Below, piece by piece: positions 27,141 through 38,499 of a DNA stretch of 64,000 nucleotides (position 1 is the first letter of the stretch; every line of letters starts with the position of its first letter). Both the position numbers and the translations under genes were made by a program. Origin of the DNA: Sycobia sp. Sy_11. Taxonomy: Eukaryota; Arthropoda; Insecta; Hymenoptera; Epichrysomallidae. The notes beneath the pieces were generated by a model. That model worked only from the letters and a program-made list of their open reading frames with translations. It was not told where the DNA came from and ran no database searches. The stretch covers positions 165,001 to 229,000 of the forward strand of contig JACCIC010000098.1 of the NCBI GenBank assembly GCA_018907035.1. The letters run 5' to 3'.

Positions 27141-27711
27141 CACGCGCGCGCTCGTGCAAATAGCACCAGCACCACCCCTTCACCCCTTGCGACCGAGGCG
27201 ATACGCCTCTCGGCTCTCCACTTTTGAGTCGTGCCAAAATAGAAAAAACAAAGAAGAAGAAGAAGAAGAAGAAAGAGAGAAAACCGCGGACTCGCATTGA
27301 GCGCCCTCTCGTCGCGCGCACGTGCGCGCGTGTATTTATACGTATATATATAACCGACTCGTAGCCCGCTCGTTTCTTTCACTTCGCCGTCTCGAGACGT
27401 CTCTTCTCCTCCGCTTCTTCGCCCCTCCCCCGTTTTCCCGTATTCTTTACCTCCCTGCGCACGTCCTCTTCTCGCCTCCCTCCCTCCGCCTTCGTTCATT
27501 CTTCGCCCGCGACGTATATGCGCGAGCCGCGGAATCGTCGTTCCTTCTGATTCTTTTTCCGATTCTTTCCGTATGCGCGCCATTCTCTCCCTTCCTCTTT
27601 CGGTCTTTCATCTCCCCCTATTAATCTCTGCTTTGATTTCTATGAAATTTGCCGGTTAGTCACGAGTGCATTGATAAATGCTGCCAGGGATTTTTTTTCC
27701 CTCTTTTTCTT

Positions 27712-27751
<40 letters not shown>

Positions 27752-27760
27752 GTTCTCCTC
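27096..27760. repeat. (TA)n, (GAA)n and (CT)n tracts in CpG-rich DNA
   Basis: (TA)n at 27098-27137, (AAG)n at about 27253-27274, a pyrimidine-rich stretch at about 27390-27610 and (CT)n at about 27714-27748. Frames of up to 147 codons here are repeat-driven. Confidence 0.75.
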
Positions 27761-27769
27761 CTTCTTCCC

Positions 27770-30000
27770 GTGTTCTTTTTTTTCTTTATAAACGCAGCAA
27801 CTCATCCGATGCAAATAGCCAGCGGAATTAAAATCTATATTCGAAAAAGATCCTTGATTCAGGGATTGTTCAGTCTTTGTTGGATTTGTTCGCGCGACAA
27901 GAGAGGGGGAACATGCTTTCAGCTGTGCCATTTTGTGACATATCTGAAAAGCACGAAATATATAACGTTTGTCAATTAGTGTATTCTTTATGTAAGTCAT
28001 GGAGTATATTAAAATTTTTAGACATAAAATATATTTGATTCGTTTGAAAATGTGTCATTCTAAGCATAATAATCTTTATTGTATTAATTAAACATTAAAC
28101 ACGTTACAATTTATACAGAAAATGATCTAATACAATTGGTTTATACAAATAATAGACATATTCTTAATTTCATAAATAGAATTTATGATCCTTCGATGTC
28201 GGCTCGTCCTACCATTGCGAAGGATAGGAATGATAGGAATAAAAGCAAAATTATAAATAGTATTAATCGTCATGTTGGGGGTAATCAATTTTTCTAAAAA
28301 GTTTAACCAACGCTTGTAGGATGCACTGGCATCGAAAATGCAAGGTTGTCGGGAAGAAAATTTCAAACTTGTAATTGGAAAGTTTTCCACTTTGACCTCG
28401 AAACTCGAAAGAGCAAAACAAAAATTCAGGCTCAAATATGTAACCACGTTATGGGTTAAGATCATTAGTTGAGGGATGAGATATTTCACAAAAACGTCAA
28501 TTTTGACTTCGTGAGAGGAGAGTTTGGTAAAATTTTCGGCTCGTTTTCCTGATGATAATGAAGTATTTCATTCGAAAGATAGGAATGACATTAACATTAA
28601 TGACTTGAGAGCTAAAGGTCGAAGGAATATTGACGTAACTTCATCGACATCCTATGATTTTATCAAACGATTTTAAGAAAAAAAAAACGTCATCCCATCA
28701 TATAAAGCTATCTTATTATCTGCAGATAAACGCCTCATTCTATATAGGATTTTCAACGGGTACACATACATCATACAGTTACGAACGAATAAACGATACC
28801 TAATTATCAAGACCTAGTCCTAAAATCTAACCAAATATTGACATAAAACGGAAAAAAAATCAATCAAGGACCTCAGTAAAACGCATCGATCGTATCAATC
28901 CAAAAGAAAATCATTTCAGACGCGCACATCATATAAACTTCAAATTTAATTGAAAAATCACAATCGCGCCGAACAATAATTTCCTCAGGCCTCCCCCCCC
29001 CCACTCTTCGATCATCCGAAGAGCATCCATTTTTCTTGCGCCCTTGCTTCCTCCTTCTTCCGTCCCCACCTCCTCTTCTTTTCCCTCGTTTTACATTCGT
29101 TCTCCTACTCCTTCGCTTTCGGCGAAAAGAGAGGCACATAGAGAGAGAGAGAGAGAGAGAGATGGGTGGGGGGAGAGAATGAGAGAGAGTATAGAATCGC
29201 GGCACAATCAAGACGAGCGAGCGCCCTGTTAAGAAGGAAATAACGGAAGAAGGAAGGAAAAAAGAACGCTCGCTCGCGCGTTCTTAACCCTCGACATCTC
29301 CGCTTGATATACATCCCTATAGATCTCGGAACGATAATCGGAATCCGCATTTCATTAGGGGCGGTTTGGAGGTGGGGATATATATATGTTGAAATCGCGC
29401 CTTTCTCTCCATGAACCCCCTGCGTATGGGGTAACGGGGCAAAAGGGGGCGGGTTGGCGAAAAAAAAAACCGATCGTTTTGTACCTCCTTTATTTCTCTC
29501 TTTTTCGCCCTCTCTCCGTCTCTCTCTCTCTCTCTCTATCTGGTCTCCGCTCTCCTCGTTCTTTTTGATTTTTCTCTCCCCTACGCGGAGCGGCGGCTCC
29601 CGGGGCCTTCGTGACTTCCCATCAAAGATTGAAATAAACGCCCGTCAGCCAAGACGTCGAGGATCTCCTCTACAATGAGGATATTTTACGGGTACGGGCG
29701 TGCATGGGCGCGTTCCGTCGCTCGGCTCCTTCTCTCAATATATCCGTCACCGCGAGGAATTCGATATAATGCTAATTGCGGAAGGGCTCGCGCGTGCGCA
29801 CAGCCGGTAAGGAGTCCCGGGATGTTTGTGGAACGTTCGAAAGATCCCGAATTGTGTGTGTGTGTGTGTGTGTGTGTATGGACGCTCAATGGCATGGTTG
29901 CCTCCCTAAATAACTGATACAGGGGCTGCGCACAGGGATTACGGGGAGTTTTATCGAGATCGTGGAGAGGGATTCATTGACCGTTCAGATTCATCGCTCG
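27770..30000. other. Non-coding DNA with scattered microsatellites
   Basis: (GA)n at about 29140-29162, (CT)n at about 29513-29537 and (GT)n at about 29853-29878. A 120-codon frame on - at 28127-28489 has mixed composition not explained by a simple repeat, but no domain was recognised and no splice partner was found. Confidence 0.4.
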
Positions 30001-30009
30001 ATCGGACTT

Positions 30010-30037
30010 CTTTTTTTTTTTTTTTTTTTTTTTTTTA
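30010..30037. repeat. Poly-T tract
   Basis: A run of about 28 T. It may be the remains of a retroposon tail on the - strand, but the sequence beside it (to 30301 on -) could not be assigned to an element. Confidence 0.7.
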
Positions 30038-30779
30038 TTGTGAATGCTCGGTGGCTTTGGTGGTGCACACAGGGCAATTTGGCCATTGTGTAGTTACGTT
30101 AATAATACGATCGTTTAAAAGATCGACCAAGGTTATCCTTAAGGATGCTCGGAAGTGAAACTCGATAGAGGGCCGGGCGCACAATGGATGAGAGATTTCC
30201 GCGCAACCGTTGTATTGGCTGAAAATTTCGTATATGTTAATGTGGCCCATTATTTCCTGATACAAGCGTTTCCATTGCCACACGACTCTAAGACACGCCA
30301 CGAGGATCGCACAAGCGGTCGATCAATCAGCGCGGTTCATGACGACTCAGTTATTCAGTAATACGAATACGAGTAAGTTGTCGCTGTTTTGAGAAAAGTT
30401 GCGCTACAATTAGGTTGAAGTTGCAAAATGGTCAAATCAAATGCGTTGTAAATGAATCTTGATTATTGAGAAAATAACGGAATCTCTAAAATATTATTGA
30501 CTTAATATGGGTATCCTGTATTTGCTTTTCATCCCAATGGATGTCATAGAAGCATAATGTTGGAATAGATCTGTGACAGCTACTGCTTGCGGAATCGTAA
30601 AACGAGGCTGTTTCGAGCGAGAAACACGGTCGTGAGTAATTCCAATGATTTTTAAATAATGGCAAAGTTTACAAATGGCAATATTGGCAGAGAAGACGGC
30701 TATCACAGTGAAAGCCTAAAGCTTCGAAAAAGCCTAAATCGATGGAATTAGATGCATCATTCGTCTCCAATTGTTTGGG

Positions 30780-31220
30780 ATTAGTCGAAAGCGAGGTAAT
30801 TCGTTTCCGTATGAACCGGAGCGGAGAGATGATGACGCCCTCGACATGATATTGCGTCGCCCCTCATAAACTTATATTTAAAGTCACCCGATTGGAAAAT
30901 GTGACCCCCACCCGTTGTATTCAACCTTGTGCCGTCCGACTATCACTTATTCCAATCGACAGCGGACGATGTATAGGAACAGTGCTTTACGGCATATGGA
31001 GATATCCAAAAATTGAATTCATTTGCAGACAGCTCGAGGAGATAGACTCTTCATTTGTAAAAAATTAAGAGTTCTTCGAGCGTTAGTGGTATCCGGATGA
31101 TTGCCCGAGATGGGAAACCAAGCAGTGGCTTCTCATGGACGATATTTCGAGCGAACTTGATGTTTAGTTCTTTCACAGAATATTTCCATACTATCCGACG
31201 AAAAAGAATGTCTGTAACTT
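30780..31220 (+). mobile_element. Decayed mariner transposase fragment (C-terminal part)
   Basis: Read across frameshifts and stops on +, the region matches the end of a mariner (Tc1/mariner, DD34D) transposase. A degraded DNARPH-type block lies near 30830-30870. It is followed by LYLKSPDW, by VPSDYHLF carrying the third catalytic Asp near 30931-30951, by a YGDIQKL block near 30996-31016, and by a final GIRM...ASHGRYFE block near 31092-31160. These correspond to the APSDYHLF and GI-LPERWE-DG-YF blocks known in the family. Several in-frame stops show it is dead. The 5' half could not be traced with confidence in 30060-30770. Confidence 0.7.
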
Positions 31221-31404
31221 AGTCAAACTTCTAATGAAAGGAGCTTTTTTTAAGTCTAAAAGTTTCTCAGACAAAAGCTCCTTATGAACGCATTAATATA
31301 CGTTCATTTGACCTTATTAACGACCCATGTATCAAGGTCACGAGTCAGCTAAAGATTGTAATAAAAATGCAAACTAAAAAACCTATTTGTTGAAAAAAAA
31401 TTGA

Positions 31405-32400
31405 AATTTTTTTTTTATTTAATAAGCTTTTGAACCCATTAAGTCCATTCAGTACATACATATTACAATTGGATTTTTACTTAAAAATACTTAAAATACA
31501 ATTTTTACGCACAATTCTGGAAAGGATATATATAACTAAACTTAGATGGAACGATGAAGTTTCTTAATAAAGGAGAGGAGAAATCGACATGCTTTAGAGT
31601 TTGGAAAAGATATTAAAGCCTCAAAATTCAGTGGTGGATCGAGATTAATTGTTTTGAGTTTGTGAATAAGGTTTTTTCGATCCTTATTATAATGAGGACA
31701 TTGACAAATAATGTGATTGATATCTCGCTCTACAGCTCCGCATTCACACTTAGGATTTATATTAACATAGATATTATATTTACTCTGGCTAATGAACTAT
31801 TTTCATTATAGTGATTCGCTCTTATTGTATTCATTGTTGTAATCGATTGTCTTAAATTTAGATTTATATAACCATGGCCTGCTATTTTCAATGTAGAATG
31901 GCTTAAAATAGTTTGTTCCTGCCGTATGTGATAAGTTTAAAAGATACCTGTGGATTTCTTTTCGTGACTATTCTTGAAAGAATGAAAAGAGATCCAAGAA
32001 AGGTATCGTTTGAATGTTGGCATCCTTGGTTACGGCAATTTGTTTTGCTAGCAAATCGTGAAAACGATGTAGCAATCTGTAACAAAATTGATTCGAGAGC
32101 ATCCACATTCATTGCTGAATGCGTTACAATAAATAATGCTATGGACTTGGCTTTGAGAATCCCGGACCGTAGAATCTCTATTTTTACAGACTCTTTAAGC
32201 GTTTTAACCGCATTAAATTCAACTCGAATGAATGTCCGAGTATATCATTTTATACTGTAAATAAAAGAAAAATATAACATGATAAATAATCATCGAAACA
32301 TAAATCCAATAGTAGAATTCTATCGGATTCCTTTTCACTTCGGAATCTATGGCAATGAAAAATTGAAATTAATGGATCACAGGTAACTTGATAAGATAGT
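31405..32400 (-). mobile_element. Truncated LINE with inverted 5' part (twin-primed)
   Basis: On -, 31908 down to 31542 encodes the C-terminal end of a non-LTR ORF2: an IRANHYNENSSLAR block, then after a frameshift near 31768 a zinc-knuckle-like C-x-C...H-x4-C (KCECG, INHIICQCP), ending at a stop at 31542. Below that a short 3' UTR ends in AATAAA plus an A run near 31405-31420. On +, 31913-32380 encodes the RNase H domain that should precede it: TFIAEC, then IFTDSLSVLTALNS, then IPFHFGIYGNEK. The two parts meet head to head at about 31910, which is the layout expected from twin priming during insertion. The RNase H part has a stop at about 32258 and is not functional. Confidence 0.75.
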
Positions 32401-33647
32401 CGAAGCCCAAGCATTTTGAAGAAAAGTGAAAAACTAAAAAAATTATTTTTACGACAGATATACATTACTATGTTTGATTATTGGACGTAGAATCAAAAAT
32501 CACAAGAATATATATATATTTATTGGCAATATTATATTATTGAACACGAGTATTTATCGTTTGTACTTGCCCAGAGCTTATTGTCGTTTATATTTCGTTA
32601 TTTTTTAATATGATTGTACTATTTATTCAACGTATTAGTATTAGATTGAAATTTGATCTTTTTAAATATTTTCAGCACAAAAACCAGTTCAAGCTAACTT
32701 AATGCACTTCACGACAAATACGGAAATTTTTTCCTGACCATACTCTCAAAGAATTCTTGAATCTATACCGAATTGTTGACTCGTCATAATTGTAATAATT
32801 GATACAATCTTTCGCCCCCAGCATCACGAATTATGCGAGCCTTTGTGCCGCGCGCCGGCGAAACAACTTTATCAGAAATAATTGGCTGCTAAATGAAATC
32901 CCGAGCATTGTGCCGATGAACTCAATATAATTCAACGTCCGAAACGAAATTTCTGCACGCTTGAATTATCGACGGGCCACGGAAACCGGCGAATTTCGGG
33001 GCGTTGACCGTCATTATCGCATTTTCACGGGTAAGCGCAAAAATTACGCGTTAATCGCCCCGACCCGAAAGTCGAAGAATCGTTTTCTGCCACGCGGGCA
33101 AAGTGCGCAGAAGCATCGATGCGTGACGCAATCGAGAACTGTGAGAATTAACGAAGCGCAATGGAAAATTCGTAATCGGCCGATGAACCGACAGATTCGA
33201 TTAATTCGTTCCCCCAGCGGACAGTCGCTCTCCTTCGATTCCGTAGCGACTATGTATGCGTCTTTCGTACAATAATAAAAAAAAAAACACGAAAAAAAAA
33301 CAAAAAAAAAAAACAAAAAAAACAACAACAAGCTATATAGATACGCATATACATCGAAAAAGCCACTTCCTGTGGATCCGCATCGTGGCTCACAATGGCT
33401 CGCTGTATGTGCGCTGTATATATATATATATATATACCTTCCCACCACCTTTGCTTCGGCATTTAATCAACTTGTCCGACCTAAGGAATACAAGCGGTAT
33501 AACGATAACAATGTGAAAGTAACGAGCCGCGATCGGCGAAGGCTTGCTGCCGAAGAGGATCGATCCTGAAAGGAGGCAAACGCTGCACTTCCTGCCCTCT
33601 CGTCTTCCCATCGCAGTACCCCACAGGAGTCTAATACCGAGCCCCGT

Positions 33648-33701
<54 letters not shown>

Positions 33702-33837
33702 AATGTATGGGTGTGCAGCAGCTTTTATACGAATAATTCTCGCTCGATTTGCCAATGATTATTAGAAAATATTATTCTTGAATAATCGAGGATGCGCGCA
33801 GCTGGATTATTAGACGAAGAGGAGGAGGTAGGAACAG

Positions 33838-33875
<38 letters not shown>

Positions 33876-34199
33876 TAAGTGCGAGAGCAAGAAACTTTTC
33901 GCTCACCCTTGTACGAATTAAAACGCGAGAGAGTCGCACGTTTAAAAAATCGGGTACGTTGTATAGGGGGAGGGGTCGATCGTTGATTTGTATGTGACGT
34001 ACTGCGCGCATACTGACAATATAAGATCGAAAAGGTCGTGAGGGCCAAGTGTCGAATTACCAACGTGAGAGAAGAGGATGATCGGGCGCGTATCGTCTCG
34101 ATCGCATGATCGTCGCATGGGAATGAGAGACGACGTACGCGCCGCGCATACGCGTCTATTCCGCGTTGTTATTCTTCGCCGTCTCGGCTCGCGGTTTGC

Positions 34200-34252
<53 letters not shown>

Positions 34253-34411
34253 TACGTACATACCCATATATTTATATTGTAATTATCGGTGGGCCGGGGC
34301 GCGTGACGCGAAACTGTCGCGCGCGCACATCGAATCCTCCCATATACACGGCCAACATATGCTAATACGAGGGATAGCAATATCGGTTGATGTATAGGAA
34401 TTTTATTTCTA

Positions 34412-34462
<51 letters not shown>

Positions 34463-35500
34463 TGTATATGTATGTATATATTACATCATAAGGCGATCGA
34501 GCGGGCGTGAACTACCCAGCGACCGGGTTCCTCACTTTTACAATGGCTATTATAAGGCGAAGGTTGTATGGATAGGGAGGGGCGGGGAGGCCTGGGCGAA
34601 AGGAATTTTAATTGGCGTTTATTATTATATGCCCGGTTATTATATGAAAATTCGGTTACGGATCGGCCGCCTCGTGAATATTTAATGAAGCGAGTTATGG
34701 ATTTTCTCAGAGTCTGCTTATGAGAAATTATACAGTATCGTTTTTTATACGTAATATAAGCCGTTATACAATAAACTAATTAATATTTTTAGCGATCTTT
34801 TTAATAAAAAAAAAGAAAAAATTCTTTTTATTTTCCCAACGGTAATGATTTTTTCCTTTCTATTCATCGTCGTACCGCTGTTATAATGATGGATTTTTCG
34901 CAAAAATATATTTTTTCGAATTTCACATGAAAGAGAAATCATCCGCAAAGGTAATTAAAGTGTATTAATGAATAAATTATATTTCTCAGTCTTTAAGTTT
35001 CTTCATACATGATTTACGAATGTTATGATGGGTTTTTCTTCCTCCTCATCTTCCTAATCATAATTAAGGACGAAACATATTTTTTATTTTTTTATATTTT
35101 ATATTTTATATTTTTATTTTTTATATTTTTTATATTTTTCTATCTGTTTGTAAAAAATTCTAATATAAATTAATTTTGCACACTTTTTAAGCAGTTTTGC
35201 TGTTTTTAGGTCTTCAAAATAGGCTGAGAAATTGATTATTATTTTCTTTATACAACGTCTAAAATGTCCCAGTATCCTTGAGTCTTTCTATTTCTTCACA
35301 GTAGCATTATTATTATTATTATTCAAGAAAATGGTTAAAAATTATTAGAGATAGTAAAAAACTTTTGAAGGCCAACTTTTGTGTGCTTTTTAGATGATTC
35401 CAGCGATATGTGAATGTAGATCACGTAGAAAAACAAAGATACTCTTATGTGCATTGAAAAATAATTTGTAGATTGTGAAAAAGAAGAAGAACATTGAGTA
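32400..35500. other. Non-coding DNA with microsatellites
   Basis: (AT)n at 33651-33692, 34206-34251 and 34417-34459, (GA)n at 33841-33871, and an A-rich stretch at about 33277-33325. AT-rich minisatellite-like sequence (TATATTTTTTATTTT variants) covers about 35078-35142. No gene was recognised; the 104-codon frame at 32961 has no domain. Confidence 0.5.
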
Positions 35501-35519
35501 GTAACCAACAGTTGAGTTC

Positions 35520-35570
35520 TTCGAGATGGACCGTAGCGGTTGGAAACGTCGGACATCAATGGTACATTTC
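35520..35570 (+). ncRNA. Degraded hammerhead-like motif of a Penelope-like element
   Basis: GAAACGTC at 35543-35550 is preceded by a small hairpin (ACCG-TAG-CGGT, about 35530-35540) and a damaged core (TTCGAGATGG in place of a CTGANGA-type core). This resembles the stem II, GAAA and palindromic ACGU arrangement at 1385-1419, with different stem sequence. It is probably a dead fragment of a related element; the assignment is tentative. Confidence 0.3.
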
Positions 35571-35669
35571 AACTTAAGGTGGTGGAGGCAGTCAGATTGT
35601 CCCTCGCTAACATTGAATACACTTTATTTTTATGATTTTTCTGATTTTTAACTTTTAATTTTAATTTTA

Positions 35670-35742
35670 TTTTTAGTAACAATTTTTATTTCAGATTTTT
35701 CGGGGGCTGATCATAAACAAGGCCAGTCCGACCGTCAATATA
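35670..35742 (+). repeat. Dispersed repeat, copy 1
   Basis: Shares TTTATTTCAGATT, CGGGGG, TGATCATAAACAAGG and a CAG-C-GAC-GTCA block with 50432-50502, in the same orientation and with several substitutions. It lies about 120 bases downstream of the hammerhead-like fragment and may belong to the same element. Confidence 0.6.
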
Positions 35743-35759
35743 TTCGTATAATACATTAT

Positions 35760-36628
35760 AATATGAAGACTGTAAGACTGATAAAATATTTATTAATTAA
35801 CACTAAGAATGAAAGTTTTTTCTTGAATAAGAACTACTGTATTAGTAACTATCTTCAAGTTCGAGATATATACGCGAATGATCGAAAAATTATCTCTACA
35901 ACTTATCCAATAAAATGCTCTAAATTCAACATTTGTTTAAATAATTTTCTCGAAAAATCCAACTCCGTATGGAGATGGCAATTTCCTGATAATAGTCGCA
36001 ATTGTCAACATTCTGACATAGCGCTTCCGGATGCTTAGAATTTTGATCTTTAAAAAATACAAAATCTCTGCGAATTTTATTTCTCAATTACGCTCTACTG
36101 CCGTCGAATCCGTAATTTAATAAAATTCTAATAACAAGTGTTTTCTCAAACGTAATCGCAAAAAGCCAATAACCATATCGTTTCGCCGGCGCTCACCGTT
36201 GTCCGGAGCTCGGCGTGACCCCTACGAGAACGCCGCTGAAAAATCGGAAGCCGAGGGGGCCAAGGGGGCGTATCCGTCCATTATTACATCGATAAATATG
36301 TGGATTTTGTGTCTGTGCCTGTGTGTGCGTGTGTGTCTGCGTGTGTGTGTGTAATGTGGAAGGGCGAGCAGCGTGAAACGGGCGACTACTTCCAGCGCTA
36401 AAATGTCAAGAACACGTATCGCTACGACGTATTTTTCAACCTCTTTTCTTCTTATCCTTCTTCTCTGTCTCCTCCTCCTCCTTCTCCTTCTGCCTGATAC
36501 GGCGCGGTTTTCTTTAAAAAAAAGTGAGACGCATCGAAGGCACCGGCTCAGCCACCCACTCCCCAACCCCCTCTTCTGTCATCCCGACATCACATTGGCC
36601 CTCTTATTCTATCCCACACAAATACGCG

Positions 36629-36681
<53 letters not shown>

Positions 36682-38270
36682 CACGTCAGACCGCACGTCT
36701 ATCCGTGGATTGGATGGAAAATTTGAGGGGAGAGGCGTACGATAACATAGGAGGGGGGAGGGAGGAAATTTTTGCAGCTGACACCCTTCCTGATTTTCAA
36801 CGACTTATCGAGTATAGAGTATAGGCAGGATAATTTTGGATAAAGTCGATTTTTCATTCGCGGTTTATATTCGTATGTAACTTTCGTTACTTCGATATCG
36901 TAGGCTTGTAATTGCTTTGCAGGCGTCTTTCATTTTACACGCGTGATACTGTTATCGCATATTCTTGTTTGATACAGTCGACCTTATGATAGAAGTAAAT
37001 CCAGTAAGTGGGTATTTTTATGGAATTCGGTAATTCGAAAAGAAAAAACCAAATAGTCATTGTTTATGTTGCCAATTGTACATTCTGATAATAAATTGTT
37101 CAGTGGCGTGCGTGATTTCGTGTTTTCCTTAAATTACATAAGAGATTTTTTGATAATCCCCCGTCTCGCAAATAATGGTAATATTTGTCTGGAATCCCGT
37201 CCCTTGATGTAATTTATGTATCCGCATGTAATTTAGAGTTTATTAAAATGAATAATAAATCTGTAGGATAAGTATATCGTATTGAAAAAAAAAATGAAAT
37301 ATAATATATAAGTCATTTAGCGGTATATGAATTAGATGTATAATTTTGTCTACGAAAAATATTGTCAAAATAAAATAGATTTAACTGAAAAGAATTGTAG
37401 AAAAAAAATTAACGTGCGGCAGAATTGCAACCATGAAAACAATAAAAGCATAAGAATACGAACTTCTTAAATTGACAATTATTTTTTGAAAACATTTATC
37501 GATATCAATAATTTTCTTTCTGATTAAAAAGTTACTCAATAACAAAAATGGGAAAATAACTCGTACCCACGATTTCCAATAAAATAACAGTGATAAGTTT
37601 CGTGGCAATTTTAATGCAGCGCGAAAATATTAGCGATCAGTCGCCAAATTTCTGTAATCCAAGACAATAAAAATTATTTTTAAAGCTTTATTTTTCGCCG
37701 CAGTCGTGCTGGCTCTATTATAAAGAAAATAATAATTCTCATAAAGATTATTGCTGGAAAATTTCGTAACGCATTGATATACAATTTTTACAAAATAAAA
37801 TTTTAAATATTATATATTTTTTCGATTTTCGAGGTGGAAATTTAGATGTCTAAAATAAAAGTGCAGTTAAAAAATAGAACTGTAATTTTAAGTTTTAATG
37901 TACTTGAGAATACAGATATTTAAAAAAACAAATAGCAGCTTATTTGACTTAACAAGCAAATATAGGATTGAAAAAATACGTTTGGCTTATATTACAGTAC
38001 AATGTTTTTTGCTTGAGAAAACAAGTTTTTTTTTTTATTTACAACTTTCAATTTTTTTATTTAAATATGATTTACTGTATAAATGTGTGGATATTTTATT
38101 ATAATTATACGTAAAAAAGTCAGTAATTTACATTTTTAATAAAAATGATTTACTTTTTGTAAAAGAATTTAGCTTTGATTTATTTATTTTATCGGAAATA
38201 TATGCTTTATTTATGTTCATACTCTATTGAATTGATGATCATAAACATACATAAACAAGGGAAATTTTAT
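35760..38270. other. Non-coding DNA, mostly AT-rich
   Basis: (TA)n at about 36629-36680 and a (GT)n stretch at about 36310-36352. The GC-richer part at 36180-36800 contains pyrimidine runs. No gene was recognised. Confidence 0.45.
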
Positions 38271-38277
38271 CATCCGC

Positions 38278-38480
38278 CTTAGAGTTCAGACTTGACACCA
38301 TCGGACCACCACTTGCTTCGATCAATGCAGAACGCTCTTACGGGAATACGCTTCAGTCCAGTAGAGGGAATCCAAACTTGGCTCGATACGTAAATGGGCT
38401 CGAAAAATGAGAAATTTTTTTATGGCCCGGGAGTCGTGAATTGCCAGGAATGTGGGAAAAAGCGATAGCTTCCGATTGAC
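38278..38480 (+). mobile_element. Mariner transposase C-terminal fragment
   Basis: On + the sequence reads DLTPSDHHLLRSMQNAL, then GIQTWLDT, then GSKNEKFF, matching the block around the third catalytic Asp and the end of mariner transposases (APSDYHLFRSM...W-D...SK...FF). A stop interrupts it after the WLDT block, and a frameshift is needed to follow the final RWE-like block. The upstream two thirds of the transposase are absent. It is a different, separately decayed copy from the one at 30780-31220. Confidence 0.75.
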
Positions 38481-38499
38481 TGTACTTTCAATGAAAGAT

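Noticed and set aside
28127..28489. 120-codon frame on - with mixed composition
   Set aside because: No domain, signal peptide or neighbouring exon was recognised. It could be part of an unknown transposable element, so it is mentioned only in the region note.
30035..30301. 88-codon frame on - next to the poly-T tract
   Set aside because: It could be the tail of a retroposon on -, but no domain or paired terminal repeat could be recognised.
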